Of a stretch of 64,000 nucleotides of DNA, positions 1-9,553 are shown one piece after another. Under the pieces are notes generated by a model. The model was given only the letters and a program-made list of their open reading frames with translations, was not told where the DNA came from and ran no database searches. The DNA comes from Lolium rigidum (taxonomy: Eukaryota > Streptophyta > Magnoliopsida > Poales > Poaceae), in NCBI RefSeq assembly GCF_022539505.1, contig NC_061512.1, forward strand, positions 249,256,510 through 249,320,509. Direction: 5' to 3'. Within the stretch, counting starts at the first letter, position 1, and the number at the start of each line of letters is the position of its first letter. Position numbers and translations under genes: made by a program.

Positions 1-294
1 GGCTTCGGCCCCGTATACGAGGAAGAATGGCGTGAAGCCGACGGAGCGGTTTGGCGTGGTGCGCAGACTCCAAAGCACGGAGGGCAGCTCTTCTATCCAG
101 CAGCCGGCTGAGCGCTCGAGCGGCTCTACCAGCCGGGGCCGGATGCCGGCTAGGATCAGGCCGTTTGCCTTCTCCACTTGGCTGTTGGTTTCTGGGTGCG
201 CCACTGATGATAGGTCCATCCGGATCCCCATCTCCCCACAGTAGCGCTTGAATATGCCTTCGGCGAAGTTGCTGCCGTTGTCGGTGATGATGCT
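1..294 (-). pseudogene. Gypsy-1 integrase, second half of catalytic core (fragment)
   Basis: The minus strand encodes the rest of the integrase core that was cut by the CACTA element. It shows the second catalytic Asp in a TDNGSNF-like stretch just left of 294, an SSVAHPETN segment, the catalytic Glu in a QVEKANG context, and then the [13 protein letters not shown] and [11 protein letters not shown] blocks common to Gypsy integrases. The similar stretch of Gypsy-2 at about 39230-39520 aligns in the same order. The first half of the domain is at 4193-4330. The C-terminal end lies beyond the window. Confidence 0.85.
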
Positions 295-308
295 CACTAG
301 TAGGAAAA
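292..308. repeat. CACTA left end: TSD GCT plus 14-bp TIR
   Basis: GCT at 292-294 is the target duplication. CACTAGTAGGAAAA follows at 295-308 and matches the inverted right end exactly. Confidence 0.95.
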
Positions 309-329
309 CCCTTATAGGCAAAGCTTAGT

Positions 330-615
330 TCTGTGGCGCACTGTTTTGAATGCGCCACAGAAACTTATTTTGTGGCGCACCAGGAAGCGTGCGCCACAAA
401 AATAGCTTATTTTTGTGGCGCATGGCTGAACCGTGGGCCACAGAAATTATGTGGGGCCCACATTCTGCCACCACGAATTATTAGGGTAGGTATTTCTGTG
501 GCGCACAGCGCTTTCTGCGCCACAGAAATAACTATTTATGTGGCGCACTGGCTCTGGTGCGCCACAGAAGTAGTTATTTCTGTGGCGCACTTCTGCTGGT
601 GCGCCACAGAATTAG
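330..615. repeat. CACTA left subterminal repeat array
   Basis: About a dozen copies of GTGGCGCAC or its inverse GTGCGCCAC occur in roughly 285 bp, mostly as head-to-head pairs about 10-15 bases apart. The pairs could form short hairpins. In CACTA families subterminal repeats of this kind are the binding sites of the TnpA-type protein. That role is inferred here from position and repetition. Confidence 0.85.
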
Positions 616-639
616 GGTTAGTTATATCATCCCCGTACC

Positions 640-1075
640 CCTCCCCTCCCCTCCCCACGCCCGTACGTTCACCTCCCCTCCCCTCTCCCCCGCCGCCGCC
701 GCCATGGTCGTCGCACTGGCCGTCGCCACCGCCGCCTCCTTCCTCCGCGAGGGCCGCATGCCGCCACGCTCCACCCATCCCCGCCACCTGCAGCACAAGC
801 CGCTGCGGCGTGGAGGAGGAGGGCCGCCGCATGGAGGAGGAGGGGCCGCCGCGTCAAGGAGGAGGAGCCGCCGCGTCTTCCTCCTCCTCCACCCCTGCCG
901 TCGTCGTCAACCTCCTCCTCCACCCCTATCGTCGGTGAGCTCCACCTCTCCCCTCCCCTCCCTCCTCCTCCACCCCTGCCGTCGTCGTCAACCTCCTCCT
1001 CGATCCACCCCTAGCGTCGGTGAGCTCCACCTCTCCCCTCCCCTCCCTCTTCCTCTACCCCTGCTCCGGATGTGT
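640..1075. repeat. Pyrimidine-rich GC-rich block with internal duplications
   Basis: Strongly C/T-biased DNA inside the CACTA element. A stretch of about 45 bp around 881-923 recurs at about 960-1005, and a CTCCACCTCTCCCCTCCCCTC stretch of similar type also recurs. Open reading frames across it are low-complexity Pro/Arg/Ser-rich strings, read in several frames at once, and are not credible genes. It resembles a captured 5'-UTR or promoter-like segment. That is only an impression. Confidence 0.6.
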
Positions 1076-2210
1076 TGATGTTTTGCTCGATCCGGATGCT
1101 CTTGTGCTGCTGTTGTTCTCTGGATGTTGATGTTGCTCCGGACAAAATTACGGAGAGGATGATGTTGTGCTCGATCCGGATGTTGTTGTGCTGCTTGTTG
1201 TGGTCATCATGAATAAAAACAGATCAAACATTCTTTTTGTTTTATCTTGTCTTTGTTAGCTATATATTTTTTCTATGCTCTGCCTGTGATGCTTGTGTTT
1301 TGGAGCAAGCAGCTGGCATGGCATGTGAGAGAGAGCATGAGAGAGTTCTTGGGGGCAGAGATGATGGCAACATCAGCACTGGTCCTGCATTGGTCCTGCT
1401 TTGAATTAGTAAGATCAAGTAGTGGCTTGAGTTCCTGTTGGTAACCAATACCAACAGAGAGCTACTTCATTTTAAGTAGAATTTCTTTTAAGGACTCTAG
1501 CTAGATTAGAGGGAAAAAGATTGCTGATTTGTTGCCTATGATAATGGATCATCAAATGTTTCCCTTTGTCCCTGGTTGCCTCCTTAATTGATGCCTTATG
1601 ATCCAAATGATCCAAGTCCCTTGCATGATCCCATTTGTCCCTAATGTTGCTTAATTAAGATGAATAAATTCCCTCTAATCACCATTTGGAGATCAAGACT
1701 AGTTCTTGATATCCATTAGCTAGACTCCAATATTAAAAATGTCTCCCAAATATGGAGACAAACATTTTAACATTACCCCAATTGATGCCTTTGTCCCTGG
1801 TTGCCTCCTTAATTGATGCCTTATGATCTATTTCTTGTTGGCTTTGATGAAAATAGAGATATCCACAGTAGGGGATCATGTAAATGAATGCCACTCGTGG
1901 TATCCTTTGAAGAAAAAGGACTGTTTCTGATGGTTTTAAAAGGCTAGGTGGTGCTAGGTGATTAAGTTGGCTACCAAGACTTGTCTCATCTGGTTAGCTG
2001 GGATATGCTATGTGTTGTTGCTTGTTTAGGCATATCTATCACTTACTGGATTTCCTGGTTCTTGATTGGCCTCTCTTTTGCCGGCATCACTTGGTCTATA
2101 TACCAAGTGATGAATAATCCCTTTGGAGCATCTGCTCCATGCATGCTATGTGTGTTTGTGCATCTTGACTTATGTCACCATGGTTGCTTGGTTTGGTGGT
2201 GTTTTTGTAC
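1076..2210. other. CACTA interior without recognised gene
   Basis: AT-rich unique sequence. A phrase starting GTCCCTGGTTGCCTCCTTAA occurs twice (about 1568 and 1794), with TTGATGCCTTATGATC following each, so a short internal duplication is present. No coding potential, RNA gene or domain was recognised. Confidence 0.5.
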
Positions 2211-2865
2211 TTGCCGATGATTAGATGGTTGGTCGATATCACTCGTACACTCGGGGTGGAGCAAGTGAGCCTGGTGTGATGGCACAAATATCAATATCTT
2301 GTGCATCCTACCTGGCCTCACTTACTCCATCCCTGGATGTTAATATTTGTTTCAACCAACAAAGTATGAGGCATATGCTATTTAGTTGATACCACTTGGC
2401 TCTTTCTTCCATTTTAGTGCCGATGATTAGAATGTTCGGTCAACTTTACACTCCGGGGTGTCGCTAGTGAGCCTGGTGTGATGGCACAAATAACAATCTC
2501 TTGTGCATCCTACCTGGCCTCGCTAACGCCATCCCGGGATGTTCATATTTGTTTCGACCAACAAAGTATGAGGCATTCCATTTAGTTCATACTAGCTACT
2601 TCTTAATTGCATTGGCCTTTCTTCCATTCTAGTGCCGATGATTAAATTGTTTGGTCACTTGTACACTCTGGGGTGGGGCCACTGAGCCTGGTGCGATGGC
2701 ACAACTATCAATCTCTCTTGTGCATCCTACCTGGCCTCGCTGACCCCATCCCTGAATGTTAATATTTCTTTCGACCAACAAAGTATGAGGCATATGATAT
2801 CTAGTTGAGATACCACTTGGCTCTTTCTTCCATTTTAGTGCCGATGATTAGAATGTTTGGTCACC
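2211..2865 (+). repeat. Tandem 206-215-bp repeats inside the CACTA element
   Basis: Units start at about 2211, 2417, 2632 and 2838, each with TGCCGATGATTA, then a GGTCA stretch, GTGAGCCTGGTGTGATGGCAC, a TCTTGTGCATCCTACCTGG phrase and a run ending near AAAGTATGAGGCAT. The fourth unit is cut after about 28 bp by the foldback at 2866. A further, more diverged unit begins at about 3430. Units differ by scattered substitutions, so amplification is not recent. Confidence 0.85.
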
Positions 2866-3330
2866 TATACGCCGCAATATAATTTGTAGACGGGCCCCCC
2901 TTTCCCCGGCCGCCGTTCCGTGAACGAGTCTTTGACGAGACAACAACGCCGACATGCCTCTCCGCGCAGAACCACGCCGATCCCAGCCGCCTCTCTTGTG
3001 GCCGCGTCTCTGCGCCATGCACTCTTCGCCTTCTTGCCCGGTGAACAATAGGCTGATCGTTGGAATAAGGAAGCCGATGACGGCCGATCGCAATCTAATC
3101 TTGCGACCGACCGTCATCGGTTTCCTTATTCCAACGATCAGTCTATTGGTTCACCGGGCAAGAAGGCGAACAGTGCAGGACGCGGGACACACGGCCACAA
3201 GGGAGGCGGTTGGGACTGCCGTGGTTCTGCGCCGGAGAGGCAGATCGGCGTTGTTGTCTCGTCAAAGACCCGTTCACGGAACGGCGGCCGGGGAAAGGGG
3301 GCCCTTCGCAAAGTATACTCGCGGTGTATA
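2866..3330. repeat. 465-bp near-perfect inverted repeat (foldback)
   Basis: Arms of about 200 bp, 2892-3093 and 3101-3304, are reverse complements at roughly 89% identity by eye, with a 7-nt loop (3094-3100). Weaker pairing extends outward to TATACGCCGC at 2866 and GCGGTGTATA ending at 3330. The arms are GC-rich, unlike the AT-rich CACTA interior. It interrupts the fourth tandem unit. It could be a foldback or MITE-like insertion, or an inverted duplication of captured DNA. Short ORFs on both strands within it are mirror images and not convincing. Confidence 0.9.
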
Positions 3331-3984
3331 CTTGCAACTATGGTTTCGACCATAGTATTTGTGTTGACCAATAATGTATGAGGCACTTATTCCATTTTGT
3401 CATTCCATTTGCTTTGAGATTTTCAAAATGCCGATGATTAAAATGTTTGGTCCCCGTACACTTGGGGGTGGCGTAAGTGAGCCCGGTAAGATAGCACAAA
3501 TATCAATCTCTTGTGCATCGGACTTGGTCTCACTTACGCCATCCCTAAATGTTAATATTTGTGTTGACCAACAATGTATGAGGCATTTATTCCATTTCTC
3601 TTGTGCATCGGACTTGTTGGTCTCACTTTCTTCCATTTTCATCATAGTAGGAACTGGATATGAAGACCCCGATGCAAGCGAGCCCGGTGGGTAGAGATGA
3701 GGGAGCAAAGGAGGAACCGGATGAAGACTACTTTGTATCTCGAAATTGTGAAATTTGTATGAATTAAGAGTTGTATGCAAAACATTTGACACTTAATTGC
3801 CACTATATATGTATTCGATCGGGCTCTAAGTAATGTGATGATGATGTTATGTTATATCTGTGCAATGTACATGATATTTATATTATATCTGAATGTTGCT
3901 GTATATAACCTGTGTATCTGTATTGCTGTCTATAAACTGCATGTGTATAGCGAGCGAGCACAAAATCGTGTATAATACAAGCAA
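3331..3984. other. CACTA interior: diverged repeat units and AT-rich tail
   Basis: It begins with a perfect 8-bp stem and TTCG loop (ACTATGGT-TTCG-ACCATAGT, 3338-3357). There follow two partial copies of the tandem unit, recognisable by GTTGACCAACAATGTATGAGGC (split here: GTTGACCAA, CAATGTATGAGGC) near 3345-3395 and 3555-3590. From 3700 to 3984 the DNA is AT-rich with no recognised feature. Confidence 0.6.
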
Positions 3985-4170
3985 ATTCCGTGGCGCACTA
4001 AAAACCAATTCTGTGGCGCACGCTTTTACGTGGCGCACCTAAGAACAAGTGCGCCACGAAACCTTAATTACGTGGCGCATGGGCAGGTGCGCCACGAAAC
4101 CTTATTTTTGTGGCGACGTTTCTGTGGCGCACCTCCCATGCGCCACAGAATCCATTTTTGGTGCGCCACT
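3985..4170. repeat. CACTA right subterminal repeat array
   Basis: About ten copies of GTGGCGCAC or its inverse occur in 185 bp, mirroring the left array. This supports both ends belonging to one element. Confidence 0.85.
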
Positions 4171-4178
4171 GATGAGGC

Positions 4179-4195
4179 TTTTCCTACTAGTGGCT
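4179..4195. repeat. CACTA right end: 14-bp TIR plus TSD GCT
   Basis: TTTTCCTACTAGTG at 4179-4192 is the exact inverse of the left TIR. It is followed by GCT at 4193-4195. Confidence 0.95.
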
Positions 4196-5866
4196 GTGGG
4201 GGTAGCCGTATCTCACAATTATCTCCTTGAGGAATGTGACGGCTGTGGAGCCGTCCAGCTTCTTGATCGGCTTGGCTTCAATCCACTTGGTGAATTTGTC
4301 AATCATCACCAAGAGGTGGGTCATGCCGCCTCGGGCTGTTTTGAATGGGCCCACCATATCCAAGCCCCATACGGCAAATGGCCAAGTGATGGGGATGGTT
4401 TTCAAGGCGGAGGCCGGCGTTTGCCTTTGCTTTGTGAAGCGCTGGCAGCCGTTGCACTTCTTCACCAGATCTTCTGCGTCTTTTAGCGCAGTCGGCCAAT
4501 AGAAGCCGTGCCGGAAGGCTTTGCCCACTATGGCTCTTGAGGAGGCGTGATGGCCGCACTCTCCCTGATGGATTTCCCGAAGGAGTTCAATCCCTTCAGC
4601 CGGTTCGACGCACCGCTGGAACACCCCACTTACGCTGCGTTTGTACAGCTGGTGGTTGATGATTGTGTAGGCCTTGGCCCTTCTCTCAATCTGCCTTGCT
4701 TGAACCCTATCATTGGGCAGCACACCATCGGTGAGGTAGGAGAGGAATTCTTGTGCCCATGATGGTACGCATTTTATCTCGAATACGCTGACCATCAGGG
4801 CCTCCATCTTTGGAGCTTCCGGGTTCGACTGCATGGTCGCCGGGTTCGGCTGTTGAGCCGGCGGGTTTGGCCGATAAGCACCCGACTTGGGCTGATGAGC
4901 CCCCGGGTTTGGCTGAGAAGCCCCCGGGTTCGGCTGTGGAGCCGGCGGGTTCGGCTGAGAAGCCCCCGACTTTGACTGCGAAGCCCCCGGGTTTGGCTGA
5001 GAAGCTCCCGGGTCAGCTGGCACGAATATGGAATCCGAATCCGGGGAAGGTGTGATGGACGGCTTGCGTAGGTGCTGCAGGGCTACACCCGGCGGAATTG
5101 CCTGCCGGGTTGAGCCTATCTTGGACAGGGCGTCAGCCGCCTCGTTGTTGGCCCTTGGCACGTGGTGAAATTCGCAGCCCTCGAAGAAGCCGGCTAGCTG
5201 TTGAACATGGAAGCGGTACGAAGCCATGTTGGCATCCTTCGTGTCCCAGTCGCCAGACGCCTGCTGTATGACCAAGTCGGAGTCGCCGAAGCAGAGGATG
5301 CAACGAACGCCTATTTCCTTGGCCAGCTTGAGCCCATGGATGAGCGCTTCATACTCCGCCACATTGTTGGATGCAGCGAAGTGGATCTGCAGGATGTAGT
5401 CCAGCCTGTCTCCCTTAGGAGAGGTGATGACGACTCCGGCTCCCAAGCCGGTGCGCATCTTCGAGCCGTCGAAGTGCAGCTTCCAGTGCGTGTAGTCCGG
5501 CACAGGCGGCAGGTATTGCATCTCGGCCCAGTCGACAAAGAGGTCGGCTAGGATCTGCGACTTGATGGCTGTTCTTGGCTCGTATTGGATGGCATGGGCC
5601 GCCAGCTCCAGCGCCCACTTGGCGACCCGGCCGTTGGCGTCTTTGCTGCCGATGATTTCCGCCAAGGGCGATGTGGCCACCACCTTGATGGGGTGCTCTT
5701 GGAAGTAGTGTTTGAGCTTCTTGGCCGCCATGTACACGCCATAGGTGACCTTCTGGTAGTGGGGGTAGTTTTGCTTCGACCGGGAAAGCACTTCACTCGG
5801 GTGATAGATCGGGCGCCGAACCGGCTGCTCCTTGCCGGCCTCTTTGCGCTCCACCACCGAGGACAA
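4193..5866 (-). pseudogene. Gypsy-1 RNase H, archaeal-type RNase H and integrase N-terminal half
   Basis: A minus-strand frame of about 555 codons. Residues 20-120 are the end of the Gypsy RNase H and connection (YHPSEVL, KLKHYFQEHPI). Residues 128-245 form the second, archaeal-type RNase H with HFDGSK, NNVAEYEAL and GDSDLV acidic residues. Residues 280-365 are a Pro/Gln/Asn-rich repeat. Residues 430-480 are the integrase HHCC zinc site (GHH...CNGCQRF), followed by GLDMVGP with the first catalytic Asp and the start of the core. The frame is cut by the CACTA element after YGYPHS and resumes at 294. The start at 5866 is only where this frame opens after an upstream frameshift. Confidence 0.9.
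4805..5035 (-). repeat. Imperfect heptad repeat encoding a Pro-rich linker
   Basis: About a dozen 21-bp units encode variants of GASQPNP, such as GASQSKS, PAPQPNP and GAHQPKS, between the second RNase H and the integrase of Gypsy-1. Units keep the reading frame, so growth by slippage would not have broken pol. Gypsy-2 has a different, non-repetitive Pro/Ser/Glu-rich linker at the same place. Confidence 0.8.
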
Positions 5867-6303
5867 CGCTCACCACTCGATTGGTGGCTGCGATGTATAA
5901 CGGCATCGGCTCTGCCGAAGCCGACGATGCCAAGACAGAGCGCAGTCGAGAGCATGCGCTTTAGGTCGCGGAAGGCTTCATCCGTCTGTGGCGTCCAGCT
6001 GAAGGAGTTTGTCTTCTTGAGCAACTGGTACAGGGGCAGTGCCTTCTCCCCCAGCCGGCTGACGAAGCGGCTCAAGGAGGCCAGGCATCCGGTGAACTTC
6101 TGGATGTCCTTGAGGCACTGCGGCAGTTCCATCTTCTCAATGGCACTGGTCTTCTCTGGGTTGGCTTCGATTCCCCGCTGAGAGACGAGGTAGCCCAGGA
6201 GCTGGCCAGACGGCACGCCGAAAGTGCATTTGGCCGGGTTCAACTTCATCCGGAATCTTCGCAGATTGGTGAAGGTTTCTCTCAGGTCATCGAGGAGGGT
6301 AGG
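5867..6303 (-). pseudogene. Gypsy-1 RT C-terminal part and RNase H start, frameshifted
   Basis: The minus strand continues RT from the Athila-A junction: LLDDLRETFTNLRRFRMKLNP, CTFGVPSGQLLGYLVS and RGIEANPEK, then ASLSRFVSRLGEKALPLYQLLKK and FSWTPQTDEAF, as in other Gypsy RT-RNase H connections. Past about 5940 the frame shifts and only the frame starting near 5866 makes sense. The catalytic YVDD part of this RT is on the other side of Athila-A, at about 14500. Confidence 0.88.
6299..6303. repeat. Athila-A target duplication GTAGG (left)
   Basis: GTAGG at 6299-6303 is repeated exactly at 14466-14470, immediately outside the two LTRs. Confidence 0.97.
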
Positions 6304-7900
6304 TGATACGTCTCCAACGTATCGATAATTTCTTATGTTCCATGCTACTTTATTGATGATACCTACATGTTTTATGCACATTATATGTCGTATTTACGCA
6401 TTTTCTGGAACTAACCTATTAACAAGATGCCGAAGAGCCGCTTGTTGTTTTCTCGTCGTTTTTGGTTTCAGAAATCCTAGTAACGAAATATTCTCAGAAT
6501 TGGACGAAATCACCGCCCAGGGTCCTATTTTTGCACGAAGCTTCCATAAGACCGAAGGGGAGTCGAAGTGGGGCCACGAGGTGGCCAGATGACAGGGCGG
6601 CGCGGCCCAGGCCCTGGCCGCGCCGGCCTGCCCCCTGGGCCCCTCGTGCCGCCTCTTGACCTGCCCTTCCGCCTAAAAATAGCCTCCGTCGCGAAACCCC
6701 CAGTACCGAGAGCCACGATACGGAAAACCTTCCAGAGACGCCGCCGCCGCGAATCCCATCTCGGGGGATTCAGGAGATCGCCTCCGGCACCCTGCCGGAG
6801 AGGGGATTCATCTCCCGGAGGACTCTTCATCGCCATGATCGCCTCCGGAGTGATGAGTGAGTAGTTCACCCCTGGACTATGGGTCCATAGCAGTAGCTAG
6901 ATGGTTGTCTTCTCCTAATTGTGCTTCATTGTTGGATCTTGTGAGCTGCCTAACATGATCAAGATCATCTATCTGTAATACTATATGTTGTGTTTGTCGG
7001 GATCCGATGGATAGAGAATACTATGTTATGGTGATTATCAATCTATTGTTTATGTGTTGTTTATGATCTTGCATGCTCTTCGTTATTAGTAGAGGCTCTA
7101 GCCAAGTTTTTGCTCTTAACTCCAAGAGGGAGTATTTATGCTCGATAGTGGGTTCATGCCTTCATTGACACCTGGGACGGTGACAGAAAGTTCTAAGGTT
7201 GTGATGTGCTGTTGCCACTAGGGATAAAACATTGATTCTATGTCTAAGGATGTAGTTGTCGATTACATTACGCACCATACTTAATGCAATTGTCTGTTGC
7301 TTTGCAACTTAATACCGAATGGGGTTCGGATGATAACCTGAAGGTGGACTTTTTAGGCATAGATGCGGTTGGATGGCGGTCTATGTACTTTGTCGTAATG
7401 CCCGGATTAAATCTCACTATATTTATCATATCATGTATATGCATTGTTATGCCCTTCTCTATTTGTCAATTGCCCGATCGTAATTTGTTCACCCAACATG
7501 CTTTTATCTTATGGGAGAGACACCTCTAGTGAGCTGTGGACCCCGGTCCTATTCTTTACATCGCATACAATCTACTGCAATACTTGTTTTACTGTTTTCT
7601 TGCAAACAATCATCTTCCACACAATACGGTTAATCCTTTGTTACAGCAAGCCGGTGAGATTGACAACCTCACTGTTTCGTTTGGGCAAAGTACTTGGTTT
7701 GTGTTGTGCAGGTTCCACGTTGGCGCCGGAATCCCTGTTGTTGCGCCGCATCACATTTCGCCACCATCAACCTTCAACGTGCTTCTTGGCTCCTCCTGGT
7801 TCGATTAAACCTTGGTTTCTTTCTGAGGAAAAACTTGCCACTGTGCGCATCATACCTTCCTCTTGGGGTTCCCAACGGACGTGTACATTTACGCGCATCA
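6304..7900 (+). repeat. Athila-A 5' LTR
   Basis: Runs from TGATACGTCTCC to ACGCGCATCA. It starts with the inverted repeat GATACGT-CTCCA-ACGTATC. It matches 12866-14465 with only scattered substitutions and 1-2-nt indels. Confidence 0.96.
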
Positions 7901-7912
7901 AGCACTGTTTTA

Positions 7913-7930
7913 CGGCGCCGTTGCCGGGGA
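7913..7930 (+). other. Athila-A primer binding site (tRNA-Asp type)
   Basis: GGCGCCGTTGCCGGGGA at 7914-7930, about 13 bp after the LTR, is complementary to the conserved 3' end of plant tRNA-Asp. The first base expected for pairing to the CCA end, T, is C here. tRNA-Asp priming is typical of the Athila clade. Confidence 0.85.
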
Positions 7931-8155
7931 GATCAAGACACGCTGCAAGGGGAGTCTCCACTTCTCAATCTCTTTACTTTGTTTTTGTCTTGCTTTATTT
8001 TATTTACTACTTTGTTTGCTGCACCTAAACAAAACACAAAAAAAATAGTTGCTAGTTTTACTTTATTTACTGTCTTGCTCTCTATATCAAAAACACAAAA
8101 AAAATTAGTTACTTGCATTTACTTTATCTAGTTTGTTTTATTTACTGTTGCTAAA
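7931..8155 (+). other. Athila-A 5' leader
   Basis: An AT-rich untranslated leader between PBS and gag. It has two similar stretches, each reading CTAAACAAAACACAAAAAAAAT-like, around 8025-8050 and 8088-8110. No other feature was recognised. Confidence 0.6.
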
Positions 8156-9553
8156 ATGAATACCCCTGAAAATACTAAGTTGTGTGACTTCACAAACGCA
8201 AATAATAATGATTTCCTATGCACACCTATTGCTCCACCTCGCTACTACAAGCAGAATTCTTTGAAATTAAACCTCGCTTTACAGAACCCGGTTATGAGAG
8301 ATCAATTTTCCGGTGTTAGTTCCGATGATGCTGCTGCCCATCTCAATAATTTTGTTGAACTTTGTGAAATGCAAAAGTATAAGGATGTAGATGGTGATAT
8401 TATTAAATTGAAAGTGTTTCCTTTCTCATTAAGAGGAAGAGCTAAAGATTGGTTGCTATCTTTGCCTAAGAATAGTATTGATTCATGGACTAAATGTAAA
8501 GATGCTTTTATTGGTAGATATTATCCTCCCGCTAAAATTATATCTTTGAGAAGTAGCATAATGAATTTTAAGCAATTAGATACTGAACATGTTGCTCAAG
8601 CATGGGATAGAATGAAAACTTTGGTAAAGAATTGCCCAACCCATGGATCGACTACTTGGATGATCATCCAAACCTTCTATGCAGGACTAAATTTTTCTTC
8701 GCGGAATTTATTGGATTCAGCTGCTGGAGGTACCTTTATGTCCATCACTTTGGGGGCGGCTACAAAACTTCTTGATGATATGATGGTAAATTACTCTGAC
8801 TGGCACACGGAAAGAGCTCCACAAGGTAAGAAGGTAAATTCTGTTGAAGAAACCTCTTCCTTGAGTGATAAGATTGATGTGATTATGTCTATGCTTGTGA
8901 ATGGGAGATCTAATGTTGATCCTAATAATGTTCTTTTAGCTTCATTGGTTGCTCAAGAAGAAAATGTTGATGTGAATTTCATTAAAAATAATAATTTCAA
9001 CAACAATGCTTATAGGAACAACTCTGGTAATAACTATAGGCCATATCCTTCTGCTAATGGTAATGGTTATGGTAATTCTTATGGGAATTCTTACAACAAT
9101 AATAGGAGTGTACCCTCTGGTCTTGAAGCTATGCTTAAAGAATTTATTAGTACACAAACTGCTTTTAACAAATCTGTTGAGGAAAAGCTTGATAAAATTG
9201 ATATTATTGCTTCTAGAGTTGATAGACTTGCCTCCGATGTTAATCTTTTAAAATTGAAAGTTATGCCTAATGATGATATTGATAATAAGATTACTACTAC
9301 AGCAAATGCCATCCAAGTTAGAATTAATGAGAATATAAGATTAATGGATGAATTGCGTGCTAGGTGGGATAGAGAAGAAAATGAAAAACTAGCTAAAGAG
9401 AATAATGTAGCTAAAGTTTGGACTATTACCACCACTAGTAATGTTAATCCTTCACATGTTGCTGCACCTCCTACTATCAATGGTAAAATAATTGGTGTTG
9501 GCAATGTTTCTACTCCTAGTGCAAAGCGTACAAAACTGCCTCGAAATTGCTAA
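8156..9553 (+). CDS. gag: Athila-A gag polyprotein
   Basis: A 465-codon intact frame starting at the first ATG after the leader. Residues about 40-225 are the capsid-type retrotransposon gag domain, with the FPFSLRGRAKDWLLSLP block and FIGRYYPP downstream. A Gly/Asn/Tyr-rich stretch lies at about 275-320. A predicted helical part follows at 325-410. The CCHC zinc knuckle found in many gags is absent, and the Asn-rich stretch may serve for RNA binding instead (inference). The product would form virus-like particles. It overlaps the protease frame by 7 nt. Codon use is AT-rich, unlike the GC-rich Gypsy-1 host. Confidence 0.92.
   Translation: MNTPENTKLCDFTNANNNDFLCTPIAPPRYYKQNSLKLNLALQNPVMRDQFSGVSSDDAAAHLNNFVELCEMQKYKDVDGDIIKLKVFPFSLRGRAKDWLLSLPKNSIDSWTKCKDAFIGRYYPPAKIISLRSSIMNFKQLDTEHVAQAWDRMKTLVKNCPTHGSTTWMIIQTFYAGLNFSSRNLLDSAAGGTFMSITLGAATKLLDDMMVNYSDWHTERAPQGKKVNSVEETSSLSDKIDVIMSMLVNGRSNVDPNNVLLASLVAQEENVDVNFIKNNNFNNNAYRNNSGNNYRPYPSANGNGYGNSYGNSYNNNRSVPSGLEAMLKEFISTQTAFNKSVEEKLDKIDIIASRVDRLASDVNLLKLKVMPNDDIDNKITTTANAIQVRINENIRLMDELRARWDREENEKLAKENNVAKVWTITTTSNVNPSHVAAPPTINGKIIGVGNVSTPSAKRTKLPRNC

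Larger units (their letters stand above)
295..4192. mobile_element. Non-autonomous CACTA DNA transposon
   Basis: It has perfect 14-bp terminal inverted repeats, CACTAGTAGGAAAA at the left end and its reverse complement at the right end. It is flanked by the 3-bp target duplication GCT (292-294 and 4193-4195), which is the size expected for CACTA elements. Dense subterminal GTGGCGCAC motifs occur inside both ends. No transposase-like protein is visible in any frame, so movement would depend on an autonomous relative. The interior holds pyrimidine-rich GC-rich DNA, tandem 206-215-bp repeats and a large foldback. Excision restores the Gypsy-1 integrase frame. Confidence 0.95.

Noticed and set aside
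333..1078. Long frames of 170-200 codons on both strands in the CACTA left end
   Set aside because: They come from the repeated GTGGCGCAC motifs and the pyrimidine-rich block; products are low-complexity and open in several frames at once.
2848..3386. Overlapping frames of 60-130 codons around 3 kb
   Set aside because: They mirror each other across the foldback, so they are two readings of one inverted repeat without recognisable protein features.
5201..6181. Plus-strand frames of 116 and 198 codons opposite Gypsy-1 pol
   Set aside because: GC-rich shadows of the minus-strand RT/RNase H; the pol sense is clear on the minus strand.
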